Positions 38,420 through 47,997 of a DNA stretch of 64,000 bases are shown here, in pieces. A model generated the notes under the pieces. That model was not told where the DNA came from. It searched no databases and was given only the letters and a program-made list of their open reading frames with translations. A program made the position numbers and the translations under genes. Numbering within the stretch: position 1 is the stretch's first letter; each line of letters starts with the position of its first letter. Origin of the DNA: Mycobacterium senriense (lineage in GTDB: Bacteria; Actinomycetota; Actinomycetes; Mycobacteriales; Mycobacteriaceae); assembly GCF_019668465.1 (NCBI RefSeq), contig NZ_AP024828.1, positions 3,410,001 to 3,474,000 of the forward strand, given 5' to 3'.

Positions 38420-38845
38420 TCAGTCCGCCACGAAGCGGGCACGGACCTCCGGGGCCGGCAGCGGACAACTGTCGTACTTGCCGCCGACGCGATAGCGGAT
38501 CGCCGCGAACCTGTCGTAGAGCCAATCTCGCAGCGGAGCCGGAATGACGCGCGCGGCCAAGAGCATTCGCCACGGTCCGCCGAGATAATCCGCCACGCGC
38601 AGCACGGCCTCGGATCGGACGGCCACCCGTTCCGACGGCCCGCCCGGGTCATCCACAAACACCATCGAGTCGACGGCGCCGATTTCCGGGTGCCGCTCGA
38701 TGATCGCTTTGGCGAAGACGCTCTCCAACGCCGCGAAGCGCAGCGGACCGGTGGGATCGAACCGAAGGATCGTGCGGACCGACCGGTTGCACACCCCGCA
38801 GACCCCGTCGTACAGCAGCACGGGCGCCACCAACTCACCGCTCAT
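38420..38845 (-). CDS. Thiol-disulfide oxidoreductase, DCC/DUF393 family
   Basis: 141 residues from the ATG at 38845. The family's defining motif is visible at the N-terminus: LLYDGVCGVCNRSV (DGxCxxC). The C-terminal half contains the conserved DWLYDRFAAIRYRVGG. Predicted soluble redox protein with a thioredoxin-like fold; partners unknown. GGGAGG lies only one base before the ATG, an unusually tight spacing. Divergent from irtA across the IdeR box, so it may also respond to iron. Confidence 0.8.
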   Translation of the reverse strand: MSGELVAPVLLYDGVCGVCNRSVRTILRFDPTGPLRFAALESVFAKAIIERHPEIGAVDSMVFVDDPGGPSERVAVRSEAVLRVADYLGGPWRMLLAARVIPAPLRDWLYDRFAAIRYRVGGKYDSCPLPAPEVRARFVAD

Positions 38846-38880
38846 GCCTCCCAGGTTACCGGGCGGGGCCCAGGTTGACC

Positions 38881-38899
38881 TATGGTAAGGCAACCCTTA
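38881..38899. promoter_or_regulatory. IdeR iron box upstream of irtA
   Basis: The 19 bases TATGGTAAGGCAACCCTTA match the IdeR/DtxR consensus dyad (TTAGGTWAGSCTWACCTAA) at most positions, including the central GGTWAGGC and CC. IdeR-Fe(II) represses irtAB in M. tuberculosis; the site lies in the gap between the DCC gene and irtA. Confidence 0.75.
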
Positions 38900-38998
38900 G
38901 TTTGTGGGGGTAACGTACCAAGTCGTGGGCGGCCGGCCGATGATCGCGGCGCCCACGTCGGGTCGTGGCAGGTGTCGAATTCTGGGCGTGCGCGGCCG

Positions 38999-39100
38999 AT
39001 GCCGGCCGCATCGATCCGTGACCTCGTGGCGGTGAACCCGCCGGGTCGTCAGATCGGCGAGGCCGTCGCGGCGCGGAGCGCCGCGAGAAAGGACCGCTAA
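38999..39100 (+). CDS. Possible 33-codon leader ORF ahead of irtA
   Basis: An ATG frame ([20 protein letters not shown] and 12 further residues) ends in a TAA whose last base is the A of the irtA ATG (TAATG). The frame has no similarity I recognise and could be a chance open frame, but the exact junction would allow coupled translation of irtA. Longer in-frame starts reach back to the IdeR box. Confidence 0.3.
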   Translation: MPAASIRDLVAVNPPGRQIGEAVAARSAARKDR

Positions 39101-41715
39101 TGGCACGCGGATTCTCCGGCGTGATGCTGCGCAGCTTCGGCGCGCGCGACCACACCGCAACGGTGATCGAAACCGTCCGGATCGCTCCGCATTTCGTGCG
39201 GGTGCGCATGACGTCGCCGACACTGTTCGAAGACGTCGATGCCGAACCTGCTGCGTGGCTGCGGTTCTGGTTCCCGGACCCGGACGGATCGAAAACGGAA
39301 TTCCAGCGCGCCTACACGATCTCGGAGGCAGACGTCCCCGCCGGACGTTTCGCGGTCGACATCGTGCTGCATGATCCCGCCGGCCCGGCGTCGTCATGGG
39401 CGCGCACCGTGCGGCCCGGGGCGACGATCGCGGTCATGGCCCTGATGGGCTCGTCGCGATTCGACGTGCCCGACGAGCAGCCGGCCGGTTACCTGCTGAT
39501 CGGCGACTCGGCGTCCATCCCGGGGATGAACGGGATCATCGGCGTCGTCCCCGACGACGTCCCGATCGAGATGTACCTCGAACAGCACGACGACAACGAC
39601 ACCTTGATCCCGGTTGCGCCGCATCCCCGGCTTCGATTGCACTGGGTCATCCGCCACGACGAGAAATCGCTGGCCGCCGCCATCGAGAGTCGGGACTGGT
39701 CGAATTGGTACGCGTGGGCGACGCCCGAGGCGACGACGCTCAAGCAGGTGCGAGCGCGGCTGCGCGACGAGTTCGGATTTCCCAAATCCGAGGTACACGC
39801 CCAGGCTTACTGGAGCGCCGGCCGCGCGATGGGCACCCGCCGCGGCGACGAACCGGCGGTATCCGGCAGCGCCGCGCCCAGCGTTTCCACGGAAGACATT
39901 GCGGCGCAACTGGAGTCGGCCGCGCAGATATCCGACGCGGACCCCGCCCCTCTAGCACGCGGGAACTGGCGCGCGCAGGGCGCCGGCCGGCTGCTCGCGC
40001 CGCTGCGGTCGGCGCTGATCGTCTCGGGCGTGCTGCAGGCGGTGATCACGCTGGTGCAACTGGCGCCGTTCGTGTTGCTGGTCGAGCTGGCGCGGCTGCT
40101 GGTTTCCGGGGCGCCCGCGTCCCGGCTGTGGGATATCGGCATCGCCGCGGTGTCGCTGCTGGGCCTGGGCGCGTTGCTCGGTGCCGCGCTCACTCTCTGG
40201 CTCCACGTCGTCGACGCCCGGTTCGCGCGCGATCTGCGATCACGACTGTTGCACAAGCTGTCTCGGCTGCCCCTGGGCTGGTTCAGCGCACGCGGCTCGG
40301 GGTCGATCAAACAACTGCTGCAGGACGACACGCTGTCGTTGCACTACCTCGTCACCCACGCCATCCCGGACGCGGTGGCCGCGGGCGTCGCACCGGTCGC
40401 GGTGCTGGTCTATCTGTTCGCCGTCGACTGGCGGGTGGCGCTGGTGTTGTTCCTTCCCGTCCTGGTTTACCTGGTGCTGACGTCGTCGCTGACGATTCAG
40501 TCGGGCCCGCGCATCCCGCAGTCGCAGCGCTGGGCGGAGACGATGAACGGCGAGGCCGGCGCATACCTGGAAGGCCAGCCGGTGATCCGCGTCTTCGGCG
40601 GTGCGGCCGCATCCAGCTTCCGGCGCCGCCTGGACGAATACGTCGGCTTCCTGGTCGCCTGGCAGCGCCCGCTGGCCGGCAAGAAGACCTTCATGGACCT
40701 GGTCACCCGTCCCGCCACCTTCCTCTGGCTCATCGCGGTCATGGGGACTCTGCTGGTGGTCACCGGCCGGATGAATCCGGTGGATCTGCTGCCGTTCTTG
40801 TTGCTGGGCACCACCTTCGGCGCACGTCTGCTCGGCATCGCCTACGGCCTCGGCGGCATCCGCGCCGGCATGTTGGCCGCGCGGCGCCTGCAGAACACGC
40901 TCGACGAGGCGGACCTCGCGGTGCGAGACCAGGACGAAGCCCACCGGGATCCGGCGGGCACGGTGGTGTTCGACAACGTCGGCTTCGGCTACCGCCCCGA
41001 CGTTCCCGTCATCCATGACGTGTCGCTGACCTTGCGGCCCGGCACGGTCACCGCGCTGGTCGGCCCCTCCGGATCCGGCAAGTCGACGCTGGCCGCCTTG
41101 CTGGCCCGGTTCCACGACGTCGGACAGGGTGCGATACGCGTTGGGGGACAGGATATTCGGTCGATGACCGCCGACCAGCTCTATGCTCAGGTCGGATTCG
41201 TGCTGCAGGAAACGCAATTGGTGCACGGCACCGTCGCGGAAAACATCGCGCTGGCCGTCCCGGATGCCACCACGGCGCAAATCGAACAGGCGGCCCGCGA
41301 GGCGCAGATCCACGACCGCATCATGCGACTGCCGGACGGCTACGACACCATGCTCGGCGCCGGAAGCGGGCTCTCCGGCGGTGAGCGCCAACGACTCACC
41401 ATCGCCCGCGCGATCCTGGCCGACACCCCGGTGCTCATCCTCGACGAGGCCACCGCCTTCGCCGACCCCGAATCGGAATACCTTGTGCAGCAAGCGCTCA
41501 ACCGCCTGACTCAGGACCGCACCGTGCTGGTGATCGCGCATCGATTGCACACGATCACCCGCGCCCACCAGATCATCGTGCTCGACCACGGCCGCATCGT
41601 CGAACGCGGCACCCACGACGAGTTGCTGACCGCCGACGGCCGGTACCGGCGGCTGTGGGAGGGCGCCCGCCGTGACCAGGTGGCCGCCGGCACGACGGGC
41701 GAGGGGGCACGATGA
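39100..41715 (+). CDS. irtA: Siderophore (carboxymycobactin) importer subunit IrtA
   Basis: 871 residues, orthologue of Rv1348. The N-terminal siderophore-interaction domain (about 1-270) binds [12 protein letters not shown] and [16 protein letters not shown] mark it. It reduces the imported ferric siderophore. A six-helix exporter-type membrane domain (about 300-600) and an ABC ATPase follow, with Walker [10 protein letters not shown] (about 655-663), signature LSGGERQR and Walker [11 protein letters not shown]. Works as a heterodimer with IrtB. Preceded by GAAAGGA and by an IdeR box. Overlaps irtB by four bases. Confidence 0.95.
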   Translation: MARGFSGVMLRSFGARDHTATVIETVRIAPHFVRVRMTSPTLFEDVDAEPAAWLRFWFPDPDGSKTEFQRAYTISEADVPAGRFAVDIVLHDPAGPASSWARTVRPGATIAVMALMGSSRFDVPDEQPAGYLLIGDSASIPGMNGIIGVVPDDVPIEMYLEQHDDNDTLIPVAPHPRLRLHWVIRHDEKSLAAAIESRDWSNWYAWATPEATTLKQVRARLRDEFGFPKSEVHAQAYWSAGRAMGTRRGDEPAVSGSAAPSVSTEDIAAQLESAAQISDADPAPLARGNWRAQGAGRLLAPLRSALIVSGVLQAVITLVQLAPFVLLVELARLLVSGAPASRLWDIGIAAVSLLGLGALLGAALTLWLHVVDARFARDLRSRLLHKLSRLPLGWFSARGSGSIKQLLQDDTLSLHYLVTHAIPDAVAAGVAPVAVLVYLFAVDWRVALVLFLPVLVYLVLTSSLTIQSGPRIPQSQRWAETMNGEAGAYLEGQPVIRVFGGAAASSFRRRLDEYVGFLVAWQRPLAGKKTFMDLVTRPATFLWLIAVMGTLLVVTGRMNPVDLLPFLLLGTTFGARLLGIAYGLGGIRAGMLAARRLQNTLDEADLAVRDQDEAHRDPAGTVVFDNVGFGYRPDVPVIHDVSLTLRPGTVTALVGPSGSGKSTLAALLARFHDVGQGAIRVGGQDIRSMTADQLYAQVGFVLQETQLVHGTVAENIALAVPDATTAQIEQAAREAQIHDRIMRLPDGYDTMLGAGSGLSGGERQRLTIARAILADTPVLILDEATAFADPESEYLVQQALNRLTQDRTVLVIAHRLHTITRAHQIIVLDHGRIVERGTHDELLTADGRYRRLWEGARRDQVAAGTTGEGAR

Positions 41716-43448
41716 TTCGCACGTGGTTGAGTTTGGTTCCGGCGGATCGCCGCAACCAGGTCATCACCTACACGGTGCTGGCATTGATCTCCGTGGTGGT
41801 GCGCGCGGTGGCCACCGTGCTGTTGGTCCCCCTGGTGGGGGCGTTGTTCAGCGACCAGCCGCAGCGTGCCCTGGTCTGGCTGGGCTGGCTGACCGCGGCG
41901 ACCGTGACCGGCTGGGTGATCGACACCGCAACCGCGCGTATCGGTTTCAACCTGGGCTTCGCGGTGCTGGATCACAGCCAGCACGACGTGGCGGATCGGC
42001 TGCCCGGCGTGCGGCTGGAATGGTTCACCGCCGAGCACACCGCGACCGCGCGGCAGGCGATCGCGGCCACCGGACCCGAACTCGTCGGCCTCGTCGTCAA
42101 CCTGCTCACGCCGTTGATCTCCGCCATCCTGCTGCCCGCCGCCATCGCGGTGGTCCTGCTTCCGGTTTCCTGGCAACTGGGGCTCGCCGCGCTGGGTGGC
42201 CTGCCGCTGCTGTTGGGCGCGCTGTGGGCATCGGCCCGCTTGGCGCGGCGCGCCGATGCCGCGGCCGCCGACGCCAATAGCGCGCTTACCGAACGGATCA
42301 TCGAGTTCGCCCGCACCCAGCAGGCGCTGCGGGCCGCGCGGCGCGTCGAGCCGGCGAGGAGCCTGGTCGGCGATGCGCTGGCCGCCCAACACGGCGCCAC
42401 CATGCGCTTGCTCTCCATGCAGGTCCCCGGGCAGCTGCTGTTCAGCCTCGCCAGCCAGCTTGCGCTGATCCTGCTGGCCGGGGCGACCACCGCGCTGACC
42501 GTGAACGGAACGCTCACGGTGGCGGAGGCGATCGCGCTGATCGTCGTCATCGTGCGCTACCTGGAACCGTTCACCACGATCAGCGAGCTGGCGCCGGCGC
42601 TGGAGAGCACCCGCGCCACGCTCGACAACATCCGTTCGGTGCTCACCGCGCCGCTGATGAATGCCGGTAACGGCACGCTGCCGGGTGCCACGGCGCCCCG
42701 TATCGAGTTCGACGATGTCGTGTTCCGCTACGACGGCGCGAGTGCGCCGGTGCTCGACGGGGTGAGTTTCGCGATGGAGCCGGGCAGCACGACGGCGATC
42801 GTCGGACCGTCCGGTTCGGGTAAGAGCACCATCCTGGCGCTGATCGCCGGGCTGCACGAGCCCACCGGCGGCCGCGTGCTGATCGACGGGGTCGACGCGG
42901 CGACGCTGGACGGAGACGCCCGTCGGGCGGCGAGCAGCGTGGTGTTCCAGCATCCCTACCTGTTCCACGGGTCGATCCGCGACAACGTGTTCGCCGGGGA
43001 TCCCGGCGCCGGTGCTGATCGGTTCGCGCGGGCGGTGGCTCTCGCGCGTGTCGACGAGCTCGTCGGGCGGCTGCCCGACGGCGCCGACACCGTGGTGGGC
43101 GAGGCCGGCTCGGCACTGTCCGGCGGTGAGCGGCAACGGGTCAGCATCGCCCGCGCGTTGCTCAAGCCCGCACCGATACTGCTGGTAGACGAGGCGACCA
43201 GCGCGCTGGACACCGAGAACGAGGCCGCGGTGGTCGACGCGCTGACCGCCGATCCGCAATCGCGCACCCAGGTGATCGTCGCGCATCGGCTGGCCAGCAT
43301 CAGTCACGCCGACCGCGTCCTGTTCCTCGACAGCGGCCGCGTTGTCGAGGAGGGAACGGTTGACGAATTGCTCGCTGCGGGCGGCCGTTTCGACGATTTC
43401 TGGCGGCAGCAGCACGAAGCCGCCGAATGGCGGATTCTGGCCGACTAG
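41712..43448 (+). CDS. irtB: Siderophore importer subunit IrtB
   Basis: 578 residues, orthologue of Rv1349. Membrane domain with six segments (about 20-320) and an ABC ATPase with Walker [10 protein letters not shown] (about 364-372), signature [10 protein letters not shown] and Walker [13 protein letters not shown]. No siderophore-reductase domain; it pairs with IrtA to import iron-loaded carboxymycobactin across the inner membrane. ATG lies in the ATGA overlap with irtA. Confidence 0.95.
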   Translation: MIRTWLSLVPADRRNQVITYTVLALISVVVRAVATVLLVPLVGALFSDQPQRALVWLGWLTAATVTGWVIDTATARIGFNLGFAVLDHSQHDVADRLPGVRLEWFTAEHTATARQAIAATGPELVGLVVNLLTPLISAILLPAAIAVVLLPVSWQLGLAALGGLPLLLGALWASARLARRADAAAADANSALTERIIEFARTQQALRAARRVEPARSLVGDALAAQHGATMRLLSMQVPGQLLFSLASQLALILLAGATTALTVNGTLTVAEAIALIVVIVRYLEPFTTISELAPALESTRATLDNIRSVLTAPLMNAGNGTLPGATAPRIEFDDVVFRYDGASAPVLDGVSFAMEPGSTTAIVGPSGSGKSTILALIAGLHEPTGGRVLIDGVDAATLDGDARRAASSVVFQHPYLFHGSIRDNVFAGDPGAGADRFARAVALARVDELVGRLPDGADTVVGEAGSALSGGERQRVSIARALLKPAPILLVDEATSALDTENEAAVVDALTADPQSRTQVIVAHRLASISHADRVLFLDSGRVVEEGTVDELLAAGGRFDDFWRQQHEAAEWRILAD

Positions 43449-43461
43449 CGCGCCGCGGTTG

Positions 43462-43478
43462 ACCGCAACTCTTGCGGT
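43462..43478. promoter_or_regulatory. Perfect inverted repeat after irtB
   Basis: ACCGCAA-CTC-TTGCGGT, seven-base arms with a three-base loop, 14 bases after the irtB stop. It could act as a transcript hairpin or attenuator, or as an operator for the next gene. No T-run follows, so it is not a classical intrinsic terminator. Confidence 0.45.
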
Positions 43479-43493
43479 ATGCCTTACAGTTTG

Positions 43494-43506
43494 TCAGTCG
43501 GACTGA
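43494..43506. promoter_or_regulatory. Palindrome upstream of the APH-fold gene
   Basis: TCAGTC-G-GACTGA, six-base arms around one base, 30 bases before the ATG at 43536 and overlapping the likely promoter. Probable operator; the cognate regulator is unknown. Confidence 0.4.
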
Positions 43507-43535
43507 GCTGTCTGCGTACAGGAGGCGTGCTGCTT

Positions 43536-44612
43536 ATGAGTGCCGTGCTGTCGATACCGCGTTACCCCGGCGACGTGACCCCACAGTGGTTGTCGGCCGC
43601 GCTCAGTGGCAGCGGCACACCCGTCGAGGTCGCCGACGTGGACGTGGTTGCGATCGGCACCGGGCAGACCGGGGCCACCTACCGGGTGACCGCCCGCTAC
43701 GCGACGGATCCCGGTGACCTGCCGCAGACCTTTGTGATCAAACTGCCCGCCCAGGACGACACGGTCCGCGACCGGGTGGTCATCGGCTACCGCAGCGAAT
43801 GCGCGTTCTACTCCTCGGTGGTGGATCGGGTCCAGGTGCCCACTCCGCGCTGCTTCTACTCCGAGATCACCGAGGATGCAATGAATTTCGCGCTGCTGCT
43901 CGCCGATCAGGCGCCGGCGGTGCAGGGCGATCAGCTCGTCGGCTGCGGGGAAACCGAAGCCCACCTTGCGGTTACCGCGCTGGCCGGTCTGCACGCCCCC
44001 AGTTGGTGTGATCCCGTCTGGCTGGATTTCCCGGGCATCGCGTTTGGCCGACCGGACGAGGCCGGTGCGGGCGGTATGGGCGAGGTGGCGAAGTTGAGCG
44101 CCGACATCACGCTGGAGAAGCTGGGCGCCCGGATGAGCGCCGAAGACCGCGATACCTTCAGTGCCGCAATGGGTTTGATCGCGCCCTGGCTGCTGTCCGA
44201 GTATGACCGGTTCGCCCTGCTGCACGGCGACTATCGCCTGGACAACCTGCTGTTCGATCCGGAGCGAACCCGGGTCAGCGTGGTGGACTGGCAGACGCTC
44301 GGCGTGGGCCTGCCGACCCGGGATCTCGCGTACTTCACCGCGACCAGCCTCAATCCGCAACTGCGTGCGAGCATCGAAGAGGGGCTGGTCGCCGATTATC
44401 ACCGCGCGCTGGCGGCCGGCGGGGTCGGCGACTACGACCGCGAAACCTGTTGGCGCGATTACCGGCTCGGGGTATTGCAGGCCCCGCTGATCTCGGCACT
44501 CGGGTTCGCGTTCGCCGCCGCCACCGAGCGCGGCGACGACATGGTGCTGACCATGATCAGCCGCGGCTGCCAAGCGATCCGCGAGCTGGGGACGCTGGAC
44601 CTGATCGGCTGA
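43536..44612 (+). CDS. Aminoglycoside-phosphotransferase-fold protein (acyl-CoA-associated kinase type)
   Basis: 358 residues from the ATG at 43536, preceded by AGGAGG at 10 bases. Protein-kinase-like fold with Brenner motif LLHGDYRLDNLLFD (catalytic Asp) and VVDWQTLGVGLPTRDLAYF (metal Asp). Such proteins often sit next to acyl-CoA dehydrogenase or dehydrogenase genes in mycobacteria and probably phosphorylate small hydroxylated metabolites rather than antibiotics. A longer frame begins at 43479 but spans the palindrome region. Substrate unknown. Confidence 0.8.
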   Translation: MSAVLSIPRYPGDVTPQWLSAALSGSGTPVEVADVDVVAIGTGQTGATYRVTARYATDPGDLPQTFVIKLPAQDDTVRDRVVIGYRSECAFYSSVVDRVQVPTPRCFYSEITEDAMNFALLLADQAPAVQGDQLVGCGETEAHLAVTALAGLHAPSWCDPVWLDFPGIAFGRPDEAGAGGMGEVAKLSADITLEKLGARMSAEDRDTFSAAMGLIAPWLLSEYDRFALLHGDYRLDNLLFDPERTRVSVVDWQTLGVGLPTRDLAYFTATSLNPQLRASIEEGLVADYHRALAAGGVGDYDRETCWRDYRLGVLQAPLISALGFAFAAATERGDDMVLTMISRGCQAIRELGTLDLIG

Positions 44613-44616
44613 GCGC

Positions 44617-45045
44617 TCAGAGGTCGCCGGTGAAATCGGCGCTGAGCCAGCGGTCCGGGCGGATGGTGAACAGCACCTCCTCGACGCCTTCCATGCTGCG
44701 CACGAACGCGCGCCCACCTTCCTCGCCGAGGTAACGGATGGCGACCGACTCGGCCACGTCGACCGGGGCCGGGTTGGTCGTCTCGACAATCGAGCCCTCG
44801 ACCACCACGTATTGATACGGCGGCTCCTCGCGCTGCACCACCAGCGTCACGGCCCCCGCCCGCTCGATGAGGCGAGCTTTGCGGCTCGACGCCCCGGTCA
44901 TGATCCGGATGTTTCCACCGGGGGTGTAGTCGTACCAGATCGGGACGCTGGCCGGCGGCCGGCCTTCGGTGGCGGCGACGGACAGCACAGCCACATGCTT
45001 GTCGGCCAGGAATTCCTGGCGCTCGGTTTCGCTGAAGGCTTTCAT
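44617..45045 (-). CDS. PPOX / FDOR-B split-barrel flavin or F420 protein
   Basis: 142 residues. Pyridoxamine-phosphate-oxidase-like split barrel: VAVLSVAATEGRPPASVPIWYDY with MTGASSRKARLIERAGAVTLVV, the typical cofactor-phosphate segment. Likely binds F420 or flavin. Third gene on the minus strand after the acyl-CoA dehydrogenase and SDR (gaps of 40 and 54 bases), so probably cotranscribed. Convergent with the APH-fold gene, 4 bases apart. Confidence 0.8.
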   Translation of the reverse strand: MKAFSETERQEFLADKHVAVLSVAATEGRPPASVPIWYDYTPGGNIRIMTGASSRKARLIERAGAVTLVVQREEPPYQYVVVEGSIVETTNPAPVDVAESVAIRYLGEEGGRAFVRSMEGVEEVLFTIRPDRWLSADFTGDL

Positions 45046-45099
45046 GACGAGTGCAAACGCCCGGGCGGTGGAGCTATTCCCGATCTGCCCAAAGGGCGG

Positions 45100-45921
45100 T
45101 CAGTACTGCGTCGAGCCCTGATCCACCGGGATCTGCGCCGCGGTGACCTTGCGCGACTCGTCGCTGGCCAGCCAGCACACGGTATCGGCGATCTCCTCCG
45201 GCTCGGCGACCCAGTCGGGCAGGAACGGGGTGAGGACGTGCGACAGCTGTGGGTTGGTTTCCATGGTCCTGCCCACCGCGTTGACCATGTCGCCGGAGCC
45301 CATCGCGGTGTTCACCGGACCCGGATGAACGCTGTTGACCCGGATCGAATGCTTACCCAGCTCCGCGGCGAAGGCCCGCGCCAGCCCGGTGACGGCGTGC
45401 TTGCTGGCGGTGTAGTGGATCATGAACGGCTGCATCTTCATTCCGGCCGCGGAGCTGATCAGGATGATGGAGCCGCCGCGGCCGCCTTCGATGATCTTGT
45501 CCGCGCCGGCCATCACGGTGTTCCAGGTCCCGGTCACGTTGATGTCCATGACGTCGCGAAAATTCTCCGGCGTGATGTCGTCCCAGGCCTGCGGAGCCGC
45601 GACCCCGGCGTTGGCCACGATGATGTCCAGCCGGCCCAGCTCGGCGACGCCGTCCTCGACCACCTTGCGCAGACCGTCGAAGTCGCGGGTGTCCACGACC
45701 GAGGCGATGATCCGGCGGTTCGCCGCTTCGACCAGGCGCACCGTCTCGCTCAGATCGTCGGGCGTCGCCGGGTCGTAGGGCACGCAGGACGGCAGCGTGC
45801 CCGCGATGTCGACGGCGATGATGTCGGCGCCTTCGGAGGCCATGCGCACCGCGTGCGCCCGCCCCTGGCCGCGTGCCGCGCCGGTGATGAATGCGACTCT
45901 TCCGGCAAGCTTGCCGCTCAT
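45100..45921 (-). CDS. Mycofactocin-coupled short-chain dehydrogenase
   Basis: 273 residues. NAD-binding TGAARGQGRAHAVRMASEGADIIAVDI is the signature of SDRs with tightly bound NAD that pass electrons to mycofactocin. Catalytic residues Ser (ISSAAG), Tyr and Lys (HYTASKHA) are present. It likely oxidises a secondary alcohol. GGAGGAG six bases before the ATG. The mycofactocin assignment is by motif resemblance. Confidence 0.83.
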   Translation of the reverse strand: MSGKLAGRVAFITGAARGQGRAHAVRMASEGADIIAVDIAGTLPSCVPYDPATPDDLSETVRLVEAANRRIIASVVDTRDFDGLRKVVEDGVAELGRLDIIVANAGVAAPQAWDDITPENFRDVMDINVTGTWNTVMAGADKIIEGGRGGSIILISSAAGMKMQPFMIHYTASKHAVTGLARAFAAELGKHSIRVNSVHPGPVNTAMGSGDMVNAVGRTMETNPQLSHVLTPFLPDWVAEPEEIADTVCWLASDESRKVTAAQIPVDQGSTQY

Positions 45922-45961
45922 TCTTGCTCCTCCGTTGGGTTCGGTTGCTGCGCGGCCACTC

Positions 45962-47134
45962 TTATCGCTGCGCCGCCTTGACGAGATTCGCCCCGATGAT
46001 CAACCGCTGAATCTCACTGGTGCCCTCGTACAGTCGCAGCAGCCGCACATCCCGGTAGATGCGTTCGACGGCAACGCCGCGCATGTAACCGGTGCCGCCG
46101 TGAATCTGCACCGCGAGATCCGCGACATTGCCGGCCATTTCGGTGCAGAAGACCTTCGCGGCCGACGGTGCGATCCTGCGGTCCTCGTCGGCGACCCACA
46201 GCCGAGCGGCTTCGCGCACCAGCGCACGCCCGGCCATCACCCCGGTCTGCTGGTCGGCGAGCATGCCCTGCACCAACTGGAAGCCTCCGATCGGCGTCCC
46301 GCCCTGCGTCGCGGTGGCGGCGTACGACACCGATTCGTCGAGCGCGCGTTGGGCGGTGCCCACCGCCAGGGCCGCGATGTGTACGCGGCCGCGGGCCAAC
46401 GAGGTCATGGCCGCGCGGTATCCGTGGTCCTCACTGCCGCCGACGAGGGCATCGGAGCCGACGCGGACGTCGGTGAAGTTCACGTCGGCCGTCCAGGCGC
46501 CCTCCTGGCCCATCTTGGCGTCCTTGGCGCCCACCTCGACGCCGGCGGCGTCCGCGGGCACCAGGAAGACGGCGATTCCCGGACCCTGGTCGTCCGCGGG
46601 CCGGGTACGCGCGAACACCACGAAAAGATCGGCGACGGGCGCGTTGGTGATGAAGCGCTTCTGCCCGGAAAGGACCCAATCATCGCCGTCGCGAACGGCT
46701 TTGGTGCGCAAGCCGGCCGGGTTCGATCCGGCGCCGGGTTCGGTCAGCGCGAACGAGGCGACGACGTCACCGGATGCGATCGATTCGAGCCAGCGCGATT
46801 TCTGTTCGTCGGTGCCGAACCCCACCAGCACCTGTCCGGCGATGCCGTTGTTGGTGCCGAACATCGACCGCAAGGCCAGCGACGTGTAACCCAACTCCAT
46901 CGCCAGCTCGACGTCCTGCATCAGGTTGAGGCCAAGGCCGCCCCACTCCTGGGGAATCGCGTAGCCGAACAGGCCCATCTTCTTGGCCTCGTCGCGCAGG
47001 TCGTCGGGGACGCAGTCGGTGTCGAGGATCTCCTGCTCCCGGGGGACTACCACGCTGCGAACGAAATGCCTTGTCTGAGCGAGGATCTCGCGGAAGTCCT
47101 CGTCGGATACTTCCGCGACTTCGGCGGTGGCCAT
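45962..47134 (-). CDS. Acyl-CoA dehydrogenase (FadE type) 1
   Basis: 390 residues from the ATG at 47134; a GTG at 47143 is also in frame, but AGGAG sits one base before it and 10 before the ATG. FAD-dependent alpha,beta-dehydrogenation of an acyl-CoA. Signature FALTEPGAGSNPAGLRT and the catalytic base in RLYEGTSEIQR are visible. Heads a three-gene minus-strand operon and is divergent from fabG2 over a palindromic promoter. Confidence 0.9.
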   Translation of the reverse strand: MATAEVAEVSDEDFREILAQTRHFVRSVVVPREQEILDTDCVPDDLRDEAKKMGLFGYAIPQEWGGLGLNLMQDVELAMELGYTSLALRSMFGTNNGIAGQVLVGFGTDEQKSRWLESIASGDVVASFALTEPGAGSNPAGLRTKAVRDGDDWVLSGQKRFITNAPVADLFVVFARTRPADDQGPGIAVFLVPADAAGVEVGAKDAKMGQEGAWTADVNFTDVRVGSDALVGGSEDHGYRAAMTSLARGRVHIAALAVGTAQRALDESVSYAATATQGGTPIGGFQLVQGMLADQQTGVMAGRALVREAARLWVADEDRRIAPSAAKVFCTEMAGNVADLAVQIHGGTGYMRGVAVERIYRDVRLLRLYEGTSEIQRLIIGANLVKAAQR

Positions 47135-47187
47135 AAGCTCCACACTCCTCTCTCGATCCGGGACACCCCGGTTCAGGGCTGGATCCT

Positions 47188-47206
47188 ATATCAAATATGA
47201 TATTTG
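47188..47206. promoter_or_regulatory. Overlapping palindromes between fadE and fabG2
   Basis: Two overlapping dyads: ATATCA-AATA-TGATAT (47188-47203) and CAAATAT-G-ATATTTG (47192-47206), both with perfect arms, in an AT-rich island within a GC-rich genome. Placed midway between divergent acyl-CoA genes, it is a strong operator candidate for a TetR or GntR regulator such as those encoded nearby. Confidence 0.55.
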
Positions 47207-47256
47207 GCTTACGGGTGCCCGGTGTAGGCGATAACAGTGAAGGGTGTGTGATCGGA

Positions 47257-47997
47257 GTGGCGATGTTGACAGGTCAGACCGCGGTAATCACGGGCGGAGC
47301 GCAGGGGCTGGGTCTGGCCATCGCTGAACGCTTCGTCGCCGAAGGCGCGCGAGTGGTACTGGGCGATGTCAACCTCGAGGAAACGCAGGTGGTGGCCAAG
47401 CAGTTGGGTGGCGATGACGTCGCGGTCGCGGTTCGGTGCGATGTCACCCAGTCTTCGGACGTCGAAACTTTGATCCAGACCGCGGTCGAGCGTTTCGGCG
47501 GCCTGGACATCATGGTCAACAACGCCGGCATCACCCGGGACGCGACGATGCGCAAGATGACCGAGGAGCAATTCGATCAGGTGATCAACGTGCACCTGAA
47601 GGGTACCTGGAACGGCACCCGACTGGCCGCCGCCGTCATGCGCGAAAACAAGCGCGGCGCCATCATCAACATGTCCTCGGTGTCGGGCAAGGTCGGCATG
47701 ATCGGCCAGACCAACTACTCAGCGGCCAAGGCCGGCATCGTCGGCATGACCAAGGCGGCCGCAAAAGAGCTGGCCTACCTGGGCGTCCGGGTGAACGCGA
47801 TTGCACCTGGTCTGATCCGCTCGGCCATGACAGAGGCCATGCCGCAGCGCATTTGGGATTCCAAGGTCGCCGAGGTGCCGATGGGCCGGGCCGGCGAGCC
47901 CAGCGAGGTCGCCAGCGTGGCGCTGTTCCTGGCTTCGGATCTGTCGTCGTACATGACCGGCACCGTTATGGAAATCACCGGCGGCCGCCACCTATGA
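47257..47997 (+). CDS. fabG2: 3-oxoacyl-ACP/acyl-CoA reductase FabG2 (SDR)
   Basis: 246 residues from the GTG at 47257 (ATG at 47263 and GTG at 47248 are alternatives; GGAG precedes the ATG by 5 bases). Closely matches Rv1350. SDR with [22 protein letters not shown], catalytic Ser in MSSVSG, and YSAAK. Reduces or oxidises 3-oxo/3-hydroxyacyl thioesters. In H37Rv it also lies downstream of irtAB. The stop is overlapped by the thiolase start (ATGA). Confidence 0.9.
   Translation: MAMLTGQTAVITGGAQGLGLAIAERFVAEGARVVLGDVNLEETQVVAKQLGGDDVAVAVRCDVTQSSDVETLIQTAVERFGGLDIMVNNAGITRDATMRKMTEEQFDQVINVHLKGTWNGTRLAAAVMRENKRGAIINMSSVSGKVGMIGQTNYSAAKAGIVGMTKAAAKELAYLGVRVNAIAPGLIRSAMTEAMPQRIWDSKVAEVPMGRAGEPSEVASVALFLASDLSSYMTGTVMEITGGRHL

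Noticed and set aside
43462-43478. Intrinsic terminator after irtB
   Set aside because: The stem is only seven pairs and no T-run follows; kept as an inverted repeat instead.
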